From NCBI GenBank assembly GCA_010356995.1, contig ML996687.1, positions 1,335,148 through 1,399,147 of the forward strand: a stretch of 64,000 nucleotides of DNA, in the 5' to 3' direction. Positions 1 to 11,296 of this stretch are shown in pieces. This DNA comes from Trichodelitschia bisporula (taxonomy: Eukaryota > Ascomycota > Dothideomycetes > Phaeotrichales > Phaeotrichaceae). The position numbers and the translations under genes are program-made. How positions within the stretch are numbered: position 1 is the stretch's first letter; each line of letters begins with the position of its first letter. A model generated the notes under the pieces. That model searched no databases and was not told where the DNA came from. It saw nothing but the letters and a program-made list of their open reading frames with translations.

Positions 1-1289
1 AAACTCTCCCACCAGATCCGAAGGCGTATAGGAACATTTCCCACTTGTTATAGAACATAAACCTTACACGAGGCTGACGACGGAGCGGGAGTGACGAATC
101 TGTCCGCCTCTCCCGGCACCTCATACAAGTTCCTTCCCATTGCTATAAGGCTGCGTTTTCTGGCACTCGTCTCGGCTACTATCACCACCAGCAAGACCTC
201 TTTTTTGGGTCTCTAGTATCTCAGGACTGTTAAGAGAGGTATGAAGCAATTAATAGGATTCTGGTCCCGGTGATGTCTGACTGTGGAAGTCAAGAACATA
301 CCGCGCTGGCCGGCTATTGCAATCGATTGTCTTCCAAAAAGCCGGCCACTGGCTTAACAGAAATCGCCTCGAGAACAAAGACACAGACAGCTATCACGCT
401 TACTCCTGCGGCAATCCGCCGCTTTGCTCAAGTATACCGGATCTCTGGCCGACGCATCGGATTGGAAACCGAGTCTCCAGTCACATTGCCGCTAATATCG
501 GGAATGCGGACCCGTCTAAGCGGTCTATGGCTCAGGATAGGATATATACCATTGCAGCTCGAGCTTGTGCCGTCAGTTTTGAATCTTCCCCGCACTTTTG
601 ACTTCAATATCGTCCAGGGTAGTCAATATCCCGGGCCTCGCTGCATCCTTCCTCAATATCTGTGTCCAGGCCGCCCGCTCCACTTAGACAGTGCCATCCA
701 ACGTACGAAAGAAACAATCAGCACTTATTGGTCTAGAAGCCTTTCTACTGGATGCTTTCAGTCAACGTAGAGTTCGCCGGGTGCGATGTGACGGCACATG
801 GCCAGACTCGCCCTGCATACTCCGTTTAAGCTCTCGTGAGCAGGGCTTAGCCTCGCAGATCTTTCTTATAGGACACCAGACCCCGAGGCTATTATGTCCA
901 TCTTTCGCATGATTCGCCTTCCCCAGATAGTTCGCATCTATCATCCCACTAGGGCTACCCAAAACAGACGATTAGCTTTCTGCAAATAAGCACCCGGCCT
1001 CAAGCTAACCCATAGGCTTCAGGCATTTTTCGTACAGTGGAGACCACGCATTATATCCCCGTGTTATATGCTTCCCGCCATTTTGCTCGTCGACAGCCAC
1101 ATGTGCCTCGTATAAACAGCGCTACCCCCCCTCCTGGCTTCTCTTCAACCTGAGATGCAAAAGACGCCCATTTCAGGTCCCAGTCGCATCGTGGCATAAA
1201 ACCTAGCGTACACCACTGTCAAAGCTCACGACACCAGCTTTACTCACCGCACCACACTCCTTACCTAACATCACTCATTAACAAGCAAA
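1..1289. other. Left-end region without a supported gene
   Basis: I see no recognisable domain or convincing exon chain here. Open frames exist but have no family signature and unremarkable composition. The last ~200 bases are probably the promoter and 5' leader of the small secreted protein that starts at 1290. Confidence 0.5.
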
Positions 1290-1689
1290 ATGCAACTCAC
1301 TACCCTCCTCACCCTCCTCACCCTCAGGTACCTCTTTCTCCCTTCACTTAACCAAGCTAATCCCCAGCGCCCTAACAACCGCGAACCCCCAGGCCCCCCA
1401 GCTCCCCAAAGCCGGCAGCGGACTGTCAAAAGGCGGCCTCGGCGGCCTGGCCAAAGGTGAGCTGGGCCAGGGCACCGGCGGGCTGGGAGGACTGGCCCAG
1501 GGCGGTACCGGCGGACTACCCAAGGCTGATGCACTCGGACAGACCCCGGGAGGACTGACCAAGGGCGGTGCCGGCGGACTACCTAAGGCTAATGTGCCGA
1601 AGGCTGGTGGTGGGTTCCCTGGCGGCGGGTTTCCGGCGAAGACTAGTGGTGGTGCCAGTGGAGGTGCGGCTGGCGCGGGTACGTCGTAA
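1290..1689 (+). CDS. Small secreted Gly/Leu-rich protein
   Basis: Two exons, 1290-1327 and 1368-1689, with a 40-nt intron (GTACCT donor, GCTAAT-like branch, CCCCAG acceptor), give 119 residues. Residues 1-18 (MQLTTLLTLLTLSALTTA) form a clear signal peptide with a likely cut before NPQ. The mature part is low in complexity: repeated GGL, GGLPKA and TKGG units and no cysteines, so it does not look like a disulfide-rich effector. No catalytic motif is visible. Similar Gly/Lys/Pro runs occur inside the cutinase-like protein at 32913-34037, but I do not infer common descent. It is most likely an extracellular or cell-wall protein of unknown role. The unspliced frame loses the signal peptide, which supports the intron. 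Confidence 0.7.
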
Positions 1690-2079
1690 CGCTTACGCCT
1701 GCTTGCTGAGCGGCGCGGGGTTGGGTTTTGCTGACTGTAATAGGTGGGATGGTTGGTGCGGCGGGTATGGCCAGTCATGGGCATAGTTAAAGGGAAGAGG
1801 TGGAGGGGTAAAAACGATGGAGTTTTGATCCTGTGATGGCTTAGTGCTGGCTCGAAAGAGATTGAGAGTGAAAATCTCTTTCATCTCTGGTTGCATACCT
1901 TCGAATGGACATACCTTCCGCCTAAGATCTTCGCATTTCTGTCGCCATTCGAGAATCGATGCATAAGCTTTCATTAGTTCACTCTCGCCACACAGTGTGC
2001 CTACAGTCAGGCCAAATCAGGTTATGATAAGATCTTGCCCTCGTACGCCGTGCAATGAACCAGAGCTACCATACACCCC
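1690..2079. other. Intergenic, convergent 3' ends
   Basis: This lies between the 3' ends of the secreted-protein gene and the minus-strand proteasome gene. I see no gene; it presumably carries both 3' UTRs. Confidence 0.5.
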
Positions 2080-2907
2080 CTAATCCTGCTTCAGCGGGAT
2101 AAGCACCTCCTGAATCCCATCCACCGTTATCGTCATCATCTGCAGTCCATCACCAACCTCAATATGCCTCTCAACCGCGCTTGAGAACGCATCCCGCACC
2201 AGCGTCTCCACATGCTGCTGCGGCAGCGGAACCGCCTGACGAGCCTGCAGATCCAACCCGCTGCCACTCCCAGGCACATACTGATTCTTGTAGTTGACCT
2301 GATTGTCCAGGAATGGCGTGATAAGACTCGCCGCCGCGCCTGCCGCCTTGCACTGCTCACGCTCGTAGCTCCCAACCGGATCATACGAGTACAACGCCCC
2401 CGCACCCTTCTCATCAATCCCGCCCAGCAGCGCCTGGACATAATATGGGAAGAACCGCTTCCCGTAAAGGATATGGCTGAGGCGCTGTGCGCACGCCGCG
2501 ACGCTCATGTCCTTCCCATGCTGGTACTTGTACATCTTGACAATGGTGTCGAGGCGCTCGGCGAGGGCGTGGCCATCGGCCGCAAAGCCAACGACGGAGA
2601 GTACGATGCGCGCGCTTTTGTGCTCTGTCCCTGTGCCGCCGATGAGGAAGAGCTTGGGCGCGTACCGCGTGTTGATACTGTAGCCGGAGGTGCTGCGTGT
2701 GTCGCCGGCCATGATGGTGAAGGTGGCGCCGGCGATGCCGAGGGTTGAACCGCCGTTGTCGGTGTACCTGGGGGAGTTAGAGGGGAGGGGAGAAGGGTTG
2801 GGGACGTACGGGTAGAAGCTGTGCTCGCGGTTGGCTGAGGCGGCGGTGGGGGCGGCGGAGAAGGAGTAGCCGGGGTCTTCACGACCCATGTGGATTATGG
2901 AGGCCAT
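2080..2907 (-). CDS. PRE7: 20S proteasome subunit beta-6 (PRE7/PSMB1 type)
   Basis: Structural beta subunit of the 20S proteasome core, a cytosolic and nuclear protease. Exons on the minus strand are 2907-2810 and 2767-2080, giving 261 residues. The 42-nt intron (GTACGT donor, CTCTAAC branch, CCCCCAG acceptor) is a multiple of three and open, so the unspliced frame reads through with 14 extra residues. Splicing restores the family's FYPYTDNGGSTLGIAG junction, which is why I prefer it. Further family hallmarks are AGDTR, GYSINTR, GFAADG, KRFFPYYV, LGGID and DPVGSYERE. There is no processed N-terminal Thr, as expected for a non-catalytic beta-6. The start at 2907 gives the usual short N-terminal tail before the beta sandwich. 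It is divergent from the HCNGP-like gene, sharing about 250 bp. Confidence 0.93.
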   Translation of the reverse strand: MASIIHMGREDPGYSFSAAPTAASANREHSFYPYVPNPSPLPSNSPRYTDNGGSTLGIAGATFTIMAGDTRSTSGYSINTRYAPKLFLIGGTGTEHKSARIVLSVVGFAADGHALAERLDTIVKMYKYQHGKDMSVAACAQRLSHILYGKRFFPYYVQALLGGIDEKGAGALYSYDPVGSYEREQCKAAGAAASLITPFLDNQVNYKNQYVPGSGSGLDLQARQAVPLPQQHVETLVRDAFSSAVERHIEVGDGLQMMTITVDGIQEVLIPLKQD

Positions 2908-3153
2908 CTTGAACTGTGAAGATTTGGAGGGTGGAGCGGGTGTTGATGTGATGGCGTGGGTTGTGGAGTGTGGAGTGAGGAGCTGGGGTGAGCTGTTGGA
3001 TGTCGACGTCGTATGCAGTCAGGACGCGAAGCTGGAGCTGCCTGATGATGTGCCAAGCGATAAGATCATCGCAAGGATGCGGCGCTTCCACCGCCGCGAC
3101 GAGATTCACTTCCAAACTGGCTACACCATAACATTCCTTTCGCACATCACACG

Positions 3154-4145
3154 ATGCTTGGTCTTGTCGATTACAACAGTGAGGAGGAAGAGGAGGCTTC
3201 TAAATCCGATGTCGAGGTTCGCAGCTGAAATCCGCGCTCCCTTCAGATCGAGATCTCTACTAATGTACAAGGCTTTAGGCGCACCCATTGAAAGCCTCTC
3301 ATGATGCCCCTCAGGCTGCTATTGGGAGTACGGACCCCTCGGCGAAAGATAACGAAGCGCGCAATCTAAAATATGCCATAGAGACCTTTGAAGCGCCGTC
3401 CGTTGAAGCGCCGTCTGTCGAAGCTTCAGCAGCATCCGAATCAACCACCGCAACCACACTCCCTCTTCAACCTGCGGCAGGCCCCTATCCTCCAGCTGGA
3501 CCAGAACTAGGCCCATCGCTGCCACAGGCAGAAGAGGACGGGGACGAAGACCCCGACACCGTGCCTCTCTCTCCATACTCCGCCTCGCGCCTCGCAACGC
3601 GCAACCTCACCATGCCCCCAGTCCCCAACTTCGACATCCCCCCCTCACCACCCGGGTCCCCACCTCCAACATCAACAAAGAAGTTCGCACGCTTCCTGCA
3701 GCTCAAAAAGCAAGGCGTGCATTTCAACGAGAAGCTCGCGAACTCCACAGCGCTGCGCAACCCGGCGCTTTTGCAGAAGCTGATGGAGTTTGCGGAGATT
3801 GATGAGAAAGATCAGTATGCTACTGCGCTGCCTGAGGACCTGGCAGTTCCGACTACATTTCCGCCGTGGGCGTATGCGGACCAGTTGGCGGAGACGCAGA
3901 AGAAGATTCAGAAGCGGAGGGATGAGGCGAAGAAGAAGGGCGAGCCGGTCGGGTTTGTATCAGCGACGGCATCGAATGCATCTGGCCGGAGCGGAATGTA
4001 CATGGGCCAAAAGGGTGCAAGTGCTACGGAGGGAGGCATGGCGGGCTCAAGCAAAGAGAAGCCAGTTTTAACAGAGTCGGGCAAAAGGGAGGAACCTCGA
4101 CGAAACCGCTTTCGAAGCCGATCTAAATCTCCTCGTCGGCGATAG
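3154..4145 (+). CDS. HCNGP-like (SAP30BP family) nuclear protein
   Basis: Exon 1 (3154-3216) encodes MLGLVDYNSEEEEEASKSDVE, the Gly-Leu-Val-x-Tyr plus acidic start typical of HCNGP/SAP30-binding proteins. It is followed by an intron with a TACTAAT branch near 3260 and an acceptor at either 3278 or 3314, both phase 0. The rest runs to 4145. The HCNGP domain is clear: HFNEKLANSTALRNPALLQKLMEF, then FPPWAYADQLAETQKKIQKRRDE; it is preceded by a Pro/Ser-rich stretch. The tail RSRSKSPRRR is a short RS-like basic motif. Human relatives are transcription corepressor or splicing-associated factors; function in fungi is little known. Length is ~295-305 residues depending on the acceptor. It sits between two proteasome beta genes, which may be coincidence. 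Confidence 0.82.
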
Positions 4146-4433
4146 TATGTAGCATCTGTTGCGGGCTAGAAAATAATGTGAAATGTGCATCGCATCCCAT
4201 CTTTTGCAAGACCGAATATAGTAACCAGCATAGCGCGGCTAACCGCTTCGCTAATCGCGCGCTTGGCGCTCGAACCCCGGAGCTTGCGTCGCGTCAAGCT
4301 GCAACCTAGATCCAGCGACACAGCTTCCCAGCACCCGACGTCAACACCCCCGAACCTCCCGCATCACATCAATCTTCCCCTTTCCACTACCGTCCAACCT
4401 CACACCCCATCGTCAATCCTCCCACCCGCAACC

Positions 4434-5325
4434 ATGAACCACTTCCCCGAAGCCTGGGGCCGTGTAAGCCCGCCCTCCCCCGGCCCTACCTCAGCCTAAG
4501 CTAACACCCCACAGCCCAGAGACGACGTCTACGGGGCCTACAACGGCGCGCACCTTGCATCCGGAATGCCGAACCAGCACACGCAGTCGCCCATCGTGAC
4601 GGGGACTTCGGTTGTAGGCATCAAGTTCAAAGACGGCGTCGTCATCGCCGCCGACAACCTAGGTAAGCCCTCCTCTCCTCCCAAGACCCTCATACCCTAA
4701 CCCCCCTTCCCCCACAGCCTCCTACGGCTCCCTCGCGCGCTTCACGGACGTCAAGCGCCTGCACCGCTTCAACTCCAAATCCGTCCTCGGCTTCGGCGGC
4801 GACGTGTCCGACATGCAGTACCTCGACCGCCTCCTGACCTCGCTCGACATCCGCGAGAACTACCACAGCGCGGACGACGCGGCGCTCTCCGCGAAGAACC
4901 TGCACACCTACCTCAGCAAAGTGATGTACAAGCGGCGGTCTGACTTCAACCCCTTGTGGAACCACATTCTCGTGGCCGGGCTGGACACAGAAGAGAAGCC
5001 ATTCCTCGCCAGCGTGGATCTGCTGGGCACGACGTTCTCGTCGCCGAGTTTGGCGACTGGTTACGGCGCCCATCTCGCGCAGCCGATCATGCGCAAGCTC
5101 GTGCCGGATGAGGAGGCGGCGGCCCGGCTGGGGAAGGAGGAGGCGATTCAGGCGATCAAGGATTGCATGAAGGTGCTGTTCTATCGGGATGCGCGGAGTA
5201 TGGATCGGTACAGCATTGCGGTTATCACGAAGGAGGGTGTGGATCTGAACGAGGATGTGAAGCTGGAGAATCAGAGCTGGGCGTTTGCGGATCGGATCCG
5301 GGGGTATGGGACGCAGGTTAATTGA
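4434..5325 (+). CDS. PRE4: 20S proteasome subunit beta-7 (PRE4/PSMB4 type)
   Basis: Non-catalytic beta-7 subunit of the 20S core. Three exons, 4434-4463, 4515-4662 and 4718-5325, encode 261 residues. Both introns have GTAAGC donors and ACAG acceptors. After a short pro-segment ([19 protein letters not shown]) comes the core: [40 protein letters not shown], the [14 protein letters not shown] helix, [19 protein letters not shown] and [21 protein letters not shown], all characteristic of PSMB4/Pre4. The acidic [20 protein letters not shown] near the end also fits. It lies on the same strand as the HCNGP-like gene with a 288-bp gap. Gene identity is secure; the start is supported because the first intron restores the conserved pro-region frame. 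Confidence 0.94.
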
Positions 5326-6583
5326 GGACGGGGTGGGCCTTAGGTGAGCGGTAAAGCATGTTCATAGTGGTTCGAATGAATGTGTTGGTTTGAGTTATTG
5401 CAGATAGTGCTCATTGTGCTAATCATCGTGAATTCGTGCATTGAGGCAAGTAGCTCCCTTACCGCCGTGCAGCTCGCTGATAGTGAACGCAGATGTGGCG
5501 GCTTTCACCTCTCGTCTGATATCGGTTGAGACACGACCGTGCCATCTCAACGGACCGAATGCCTCAGGCCAAACGCCGTCGACAAAGGTCGCTCGTTCGA
5601 ATCCCGCCACCAGGCCTACCTTTACGGCGTCTAAAAAGCGAAAAAGAGGATCCATCTAAAAGCTCCCGATGCCAGGATTCCAACGGCACCAAAATCATGA
5701 AAATGGACAAAAAAATGGGTAGCTTCTCTTTGATTGAGCGTGTCATCCTTAGTGCAGGGGCCATGCTAATCTTCTCTGTATCGTTTCAAATTGACCAAAT
5801 GCCCGAAGGCATCAGCTCTTTGCGGAGACTAAAATATGTACCACAACAAACCAACCATAGGTCTTAGGCAACCACCCACCTACACCTTTTTGATCCCACG
5901 GTCGCCGCAGTGAATCGGGCGATGATATTTGAGTAGATTCCCTTTTTTCCGTACATTCGAGAAAATTGCTTTTCGTCTCGACTTGCTGCTCCAGCTCCAT
6001 CAGCGCACACACTCGCCCCAGTGACCAACGCTTTCACAGCACGTCTTCACACCGCTTCGCTTCCAGCTACAGCCTCGCGCTTGATCAAATCCAACTGCAA
6101 ATCTACGATACCCATTAACTCCCACTCTCTTCGCGCCCAACTGTACATCCACTGCATCACCATCTCACTTCGTGGAAACGTACGATTACCAATTGGACTG
6201 ATGCTTTCAGACTCCGACCACAAGAGCCCTTGGCAGCCTCGCAAGCCCTGTCGTAAGAGAGCACACGACATCAGCTCGCGGATCACGTCCATCGCCAACT
6301 GAAGCTGCTCATCAATCCCTACGCCCACAATCTCCTCCACCTTCGGCTATGTATACCACTAAACAAGCCTCACACAGACACAGAACCCATCAGATAGAAT
6401 ACGCGCAGGACAGACTTCATTAAACACGTAGAATCATCTCGTCTACCCATCCACCACACCTTATGTCCGGAGAACAGACATCATTACACGTGTAGAATCC
6501 TCATTTACCCCCCGACCCCTCAAACACCAAAACACCAACGCAAAGCCCACGTTACAAGGGGTATAAACGCATCCATCAGTCCA
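5326..6583. other. Intergenic with a tRNA-like B-box trace
   Basis: I see no protein gene. Around 5588-5610 a GTTCGAATCCC string resembles a tRNA T-arm, and GTGGCGG at 5495-5501 can pair with CCGCCAC at 5604-5610. The T-stem itself pairs poorly and no clean cloverleaf or anticodon arm could be drawn, so this is at best a decayed tRNA or tRNA-derived sequence. Confidence 0.3.
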
Positions 6584-9423
6584 TCACCCACCAAACCCAA
6601 CCTGCACCCCCCAGCCCCAAATCTCAACCGCAACATTCGCCAGCGTACTCACACTCCACAACCCTATAAGTCCCCACGCAACAACCCGATCCATCTTCCA
6701 CCGTCTCAACGGCACAACCACAAGCAAACCAACCAACGTAACAAGCAACGTAGCCCCACTAACCATCAAACTCCTCTCCACCTCCACCTCAAAAGGCCTC
6801 GTCCCCCTCCTGCCATCCCCCAACGTAGCCCACAACCCACTCAACCCAATCCCCAAAAGAATATTCAACATCGGCCCCCCAAAACACGCACTAAGCGCCA
6901 TAACCGGGTACCCGAGCTTCGCAACCGTAACATCAGCCACCAAATCGCCCAAACTATTCCCGACCGCAAAAATCGTCAGTCCAAGAATCGCATCACTTAT
7001 CCCGAGCACCACGCCAATCGCCTTCAACACCCCCACGACCTCATTCGCAATACTCGATATCCACGCAATGCCGACCAGGAACCCCACAAAGGATAGGAAA
7101 ACGCGCCACTTGGGGGCGCGGTCCCGCGCGCTGAAGGCGAAGACCAGGAACACGAGCAGCACGGACAAGCCGATTGCGGCTAGCACCGGAACGGTGAAGT
7201 TATCGTCCGCGCCCATAGCCGCCCAAGCAGCTAAAACCACGAATAGCGGCGCGGTGAATGCCTGCAGGGCGACGAGCCAGCGGGCCCAGTCGCCGCCTCC
7301 GCGGACCGGCATCTGCTCTGGCGAATCGCACATCACCTGCGCGTCGGGTTCGAGGATGGTAGGCGTCTCGTGGGCGATGGCAATGGCTGCATCGGCGGGT
7401 ACTACGAGGTGGGAGTGTTTCCGCACGGTGCTGGGCCGCACCGGCGTATCCGTGTAACTTGCGGGGAGGCTCATGGGGGGCACATCGTCGTCGTGCGCGC
7501 CCGGTCGGTCGGTTTCGACGACGGGAAGCGTGATGGTGAGGAGGAAGACGGAGGGCGCGGCGATGGTGCCGAGGAAGCGCTCCCAGTGGGACATGGTGGG
7601 CCAGTTGTACAGGGTAGGGAAGAGGGTTGCTAGAAGTGTTTCTTTGGGCGGGAGCCAGCTGGGCGTGGGGAGAGTGGTGTGCCATGTTGGAGTACGGGAA
7701 GGGGTCGGTGTGGCGGCTCGCTCGGGGAGGTTGGCAACACTGGTTAGCGGGGAGGGGTCGTCGGTGTAGGCGGGGAAGGGGGAGAGATCACGCGAGCCGC
7801 TGGAGCCGACGGTGCTTGTGCGGCGGGGGCGGGGAGGACGGGCGAATGGGTCGGGGGGAGCGAGGAGGGAGGGCGAAGGAGGGGCGCGGTCGGGCGCGGG
7901 GCTTGGAGCGCGCGAGCCTTGCGCTGATGCAGGGGGAGAGAGAGAGATGCTTGGGGAGACGGGGCGTAAGCCGCCTGTGGTGGGAGGGGGAGATGGACTT
8001 GCAGAAGCATTGTCCTCTGGCAGCGGGGCGAGGAGATCGATCTTCGGAACGCCGTCGCGCATGTTATGCTCTTGGGCAAGTGCGTCGACGGCACTGGCGG
8101 ATATCGCACGACTACGGCTTTGCGGAGACGGGGTCGGTTGATCTTGGTGGAGAACATCGTAGGCACGTGAGTGTGGCTCCGATAGGATCGACATGCGGTC
8201 CTGATCACGGAGCTCCTCGGAGTAGCGGCGAAGGTGCAACGGAATGGACTGCAGGTTCTGCGACTTGTTCAGACCCATCAAGACGGAGCGAAACTCTAGA
8301 GCGCCCACGAGACTGGGCCGGATTGGCGTTTGGGTAAGGCGTCGCTCTCCTAGGCGTGGTCGGCTAAGCCGCATGTTGCTGCTGATTTCACCAACGAGGC
8401 GTCGGCCACGATCCTCTGCATCCTCTTCGTCGTCATCACCACCCTCAGAGCTTAGCAGTGCGAGTTCCTCGTCGATGTTGAACGACCGCTGGCCCCGTGG
8501 CTCATCTTCATCGTGGTACTCCTCGACGGATTCCGTGTCTGCATCATTGGGCAAGACAAACTGCTGTCGCGCGGCAGCCAGTGTCTGTCGCCGCGTCCTG
8601 CGCCTTGTAAAGAACCAGTGCCACACAACGACGAAGGCGACGTAAAAGACATAAAGTCCGACCATGGCAGCTGCTTCCCACCAGTATAGCTTGCCGTCAT
8701 AGAGGAAGTAGAGCGACAGAGTCGCCGCGACGATGAAGAAGGCGACGTCTCGCACGAAGCTCCTGCGCGAGACCTTGAAGGGCCGTACAAAGGCCATACT
8801 GCCGGCAACAACGGCCGTGATGAAGCTCGCCGCACCAATCAACTCGCCGACAGCCAGGCTGCCGCTATTGGAGCCCATGGCGGCAAAGGTAGAAAAGACG
8901 TCCGGACTGCCATTGCCAAACGCCAGGAACGTAACGCCAGCCAGATTATCGCTCAGCCCGAGAAGTGTAGCAATGGTGCTTAGGTTGACGCAAAAGAAGT
9001 CGCTCGCCGCAATTCCAATTGTGCTGAACAGGAGACTAAGCCATAGGATGATGATGGTGAAGGCAATGGGTTGCGCCTTCGGCATGGTGCAGTAATAGAG
9101 TCGTAGGTATGAAAAGATGCCGGCATCCTCGTCGATGCAGTGGCGCTTGACAAAGGCGCATTTATCGCGTGCGCTGTGCACCAGGCGGCACTGATTTTGG
9201 GTGTCAGTAGGTGGCCCTGGTGGGTTTGGGACAAGAAGGGCAAGCGTACCTCGGCGCGTTCGGTGACGACATCCGAACGGCGCGCCAGTGGGGAGTGGTC
9301 CGGGGAGTAACTGGCATCGCGCACGAAGCTGAAGGCGGTGATGGCGCAGAGGACCAGAAAAGCTACTATGAAGCGACGCGCCGCATATGGCTTGCGTCGA
9401 GGGTTCATGATGATGAGGGGCAT
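6584..9423 (-). CDS. Sodium/calcium exchanger family antiporter (NCLX/CCX type)
   Basis: Membrane cation antiporter with two Na_Ca_ex domains. Minus-strand exons are 9408 (or 9423)-9250 and 9190-6584, with a 59-nt intron (GTACGC donor, AAAATCAG acceptor). From the 9408 start the protein is 921 residues. An N-terminal hydrophobic stretch (FIVAFLVLCAITAFSF) is followed by a Cys-bearing loop (CAFVKRHC, YYC) and the first repeat, with the signature GNGSPDVFSTFAAM. About 350 residues of Ser/Pro/acid-rich cytosolic loop come next. The second repeat carries GISDAILGLTIFAVGNSLGDLVADVTVA. This layout and the GNGSPD/GNSLGDLVAD pair match NCKX6/NCLX-like exchangers, whose fungal members move Ca2+ or other cations in vacuolar or endomembranes. 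Substrate and location here are inference. Confidence 0.88.
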
Positions 9424-9944
9424 TGGGTGGGGGAAGGCGCGTGCCGAACCGTAAGCATGTTTCGGGAGGTTAGGTTGCGGTGGAGGGTTAGGGGCAATTG
9501 GGCGGTATCGTGAATCTTTTAGCGATAGGAAAAAGTTGGAGATGATGTGACTGCGAGGTGGGAGTAAAGTTGGTTCAGGCCAAGTCACCGTCGGACAGCT
9601 GGTTGGGTGATCGGGAGAGCGAGGACGGGAGACAGGGAAGTGCCACACGAGACGTCAGCGATTTGACTGCGCCACACTTCACATGCCCGTCTCGCCACTA
9701 CTGCTGCCTTAGGCCAAATGACAAAAGTGGCTTGAAGCCTAAGGGGAATATCCCGATTGGGACGGGAGAGAAAGTACAGCTGAGAGGCGTACAGTCTAGT
9801 CTGTCCTCATCATCGGCCTGTACAACCTCACGCCTAAATCTCACCCCCCTACTCTGTCCTTTTTGCACTCACTCTCTTTTCCTGTACTTCCTCTTCTGCT
9901 CGTTCTCCTCTTCATGCACCTCTCTTTCCCTCACCCCTCAAATC
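9424..9944. other. Divergent promoter region
   Basis: The gap between the minus-strand exchanger and the plus-strand EXS gene. It contains pyrimidine-rich tracts just upstream of 9945 (CTCTCTTTCC-like), common before fungal start codons. No gene is seen. Confidence 0.5.
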
Positions 9945-11283
9945 ATGGATGGCGATCCTGCGGTTGAGCCGGAGCTCGACTCCTTCACCCTCTTTCTCCC
10001 CCTGCCGTATCGCGTCGCGCTCATCATCGTGCTAGGTAAGCAGTCGCGTGCCTCATTCTTCGGGATCTTAGCTAACGAACTTAGGCGTGTGGGCCTGGGG
10101 CGCGAACCTCCACTACCTCCACCTCATTAAGATCGTACGTCTACCCTACTGCCATCACCCCCCCTAACAACAACAGGACGTCCCAGCCCTCATCCGCTAC
10201 CCACCACGCTCATCCACCACCCAACCAACGCACTACCTCTCCTGCTACCGCCTCGCAACCATCCTCTCCATCCCCCTCGGATGCTCCCTCCTCCTCTTCT
10301 GGGCCATAACCCAAGGCCACGCACAGTCCGTCCTCGAATGGGAACTCCTCCCCAACATCTACCTCCTCTTCCTCGTCCTCGCCTTCGCCCTCCCCTTCTC
10401 CGTCGCCTCCTCCTCGGGCCGCACCCGCTTCCTCACAACCCTGAAACGCATCAGCGTCGGCGGCCTCGCCGAAACACAAGATGGCAAATTCGGCGACATC
10501 CTCATGGCTGACGCGCTGACGTCCTACGCGAAGGTCTTGGGCGATCTGTACGTCGCGATATGCATGTTCTTCTCGCACGGCGTCTCTTCGACGGGAAAGC
10601 CTGACCGCACGTGCGGCGCTGCCTTCGCCGTGCCCGTCATACTCGCGATCCCGAGCGCGATCCGCCTGCGCCAGTGTTTGATTGAGTACGGGCGCGTGCG
10701 GCGGGCAGGCGGTCGCGCGGGAGTGCATCTTGCCAACGCTCTGAAATACAGCAGCGCATTTCCGGTTATAATCCTCAGTGCGCTGCAGCGCGGATACGAC
10801 GGGCACAAGATGGGCATGAGCGAGGCGGGGCTATTTCGACTATGGCTCTTCTTCGTCTTCCTCAACTCCGCCTACTCGTTCTACTGGGACGTGGCCAAGG
10901 ACTGGGATCTCTCGCTCTTCTCGGCGCAGCGGTCCAACCTTGAGCACCCGTGGGGCCTGCGGCGGCAGCGCTACTTCCACAGCAAGCAGATCTACTACGC
11001 CGTTGTAGTGATGGATTTTTTCCTGCGGTGCACATGGAGCATCAAGCTCTCGCCGCACCTGGACCACTTCAACGATCTAGAAGGGGGCATCTTCCTCATG
11101 GAAGCGCTGGAAGTGTTCCGGCGGTGGGTGTGGGTATTTTTGCGCGTGGAGACGGAATGGGGTAAGTCCCAAGTCCCTTCCACTCTTCTCTTAGACGGTT
11201 ACTTATTTACAGTGCGCAACACGCGCGGCCCAATGCCGGACGATATTCTACTCGGCGAATTTCCCAAGTTCGATGAAGATTGA
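9945..11283 (+). CDS. EXS-domain membrane protein (Erd1-like)
   Basis: Polytopic membrane protein of the EXS family; the yeast relative Erd1 works in the Golgi in retention of lumenal proteins and phosphate recycling. Four exons, 9945-10035, 10085-10134, 10177-11161 and 11213-11283, encode 398 residues. The three introns have donors GTAAGC, GTACGT and GTAAGT; the last is 51 nt, open and a multiple of three. Visible features are several hydrophobic helices and the EXS core: LIRYPPRS, ALKYSSAFPVII, LFFVFLNSAYSFYWDVAKDW, the YYAVVVMDFFLRCTWSIKLS helix, and LEVFRRWVWVFLRVETEW joined by splicing to VRNTRG. There is no N-terminal SPX domain, which favours Erd1 over Xpr1/Syg1. It is convergent with the GAR transformylase gene, the two stop codons being about 13 bp apart. 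Confidence 0.87.
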
Positions 11284-11296
11284 ACAACCCTGCCTT

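Noticed and set aside
5588-5610. A functional tRNA gene
   Set aside because: The T-stem has two mismatches and no plausible D-arm or anticodon arm could be drawn; kept only as a low-interest finding.
8452-8838. Long open frames antisense to the exchanger gene and similar shadows over ECM29, LYAR and 57.4-59 kb
   Set aside because: They lie opposite strong conserved coding sequence of high GC, lack family signatures and show Arg/Pro/Ala/Ser-rich shadow composition.
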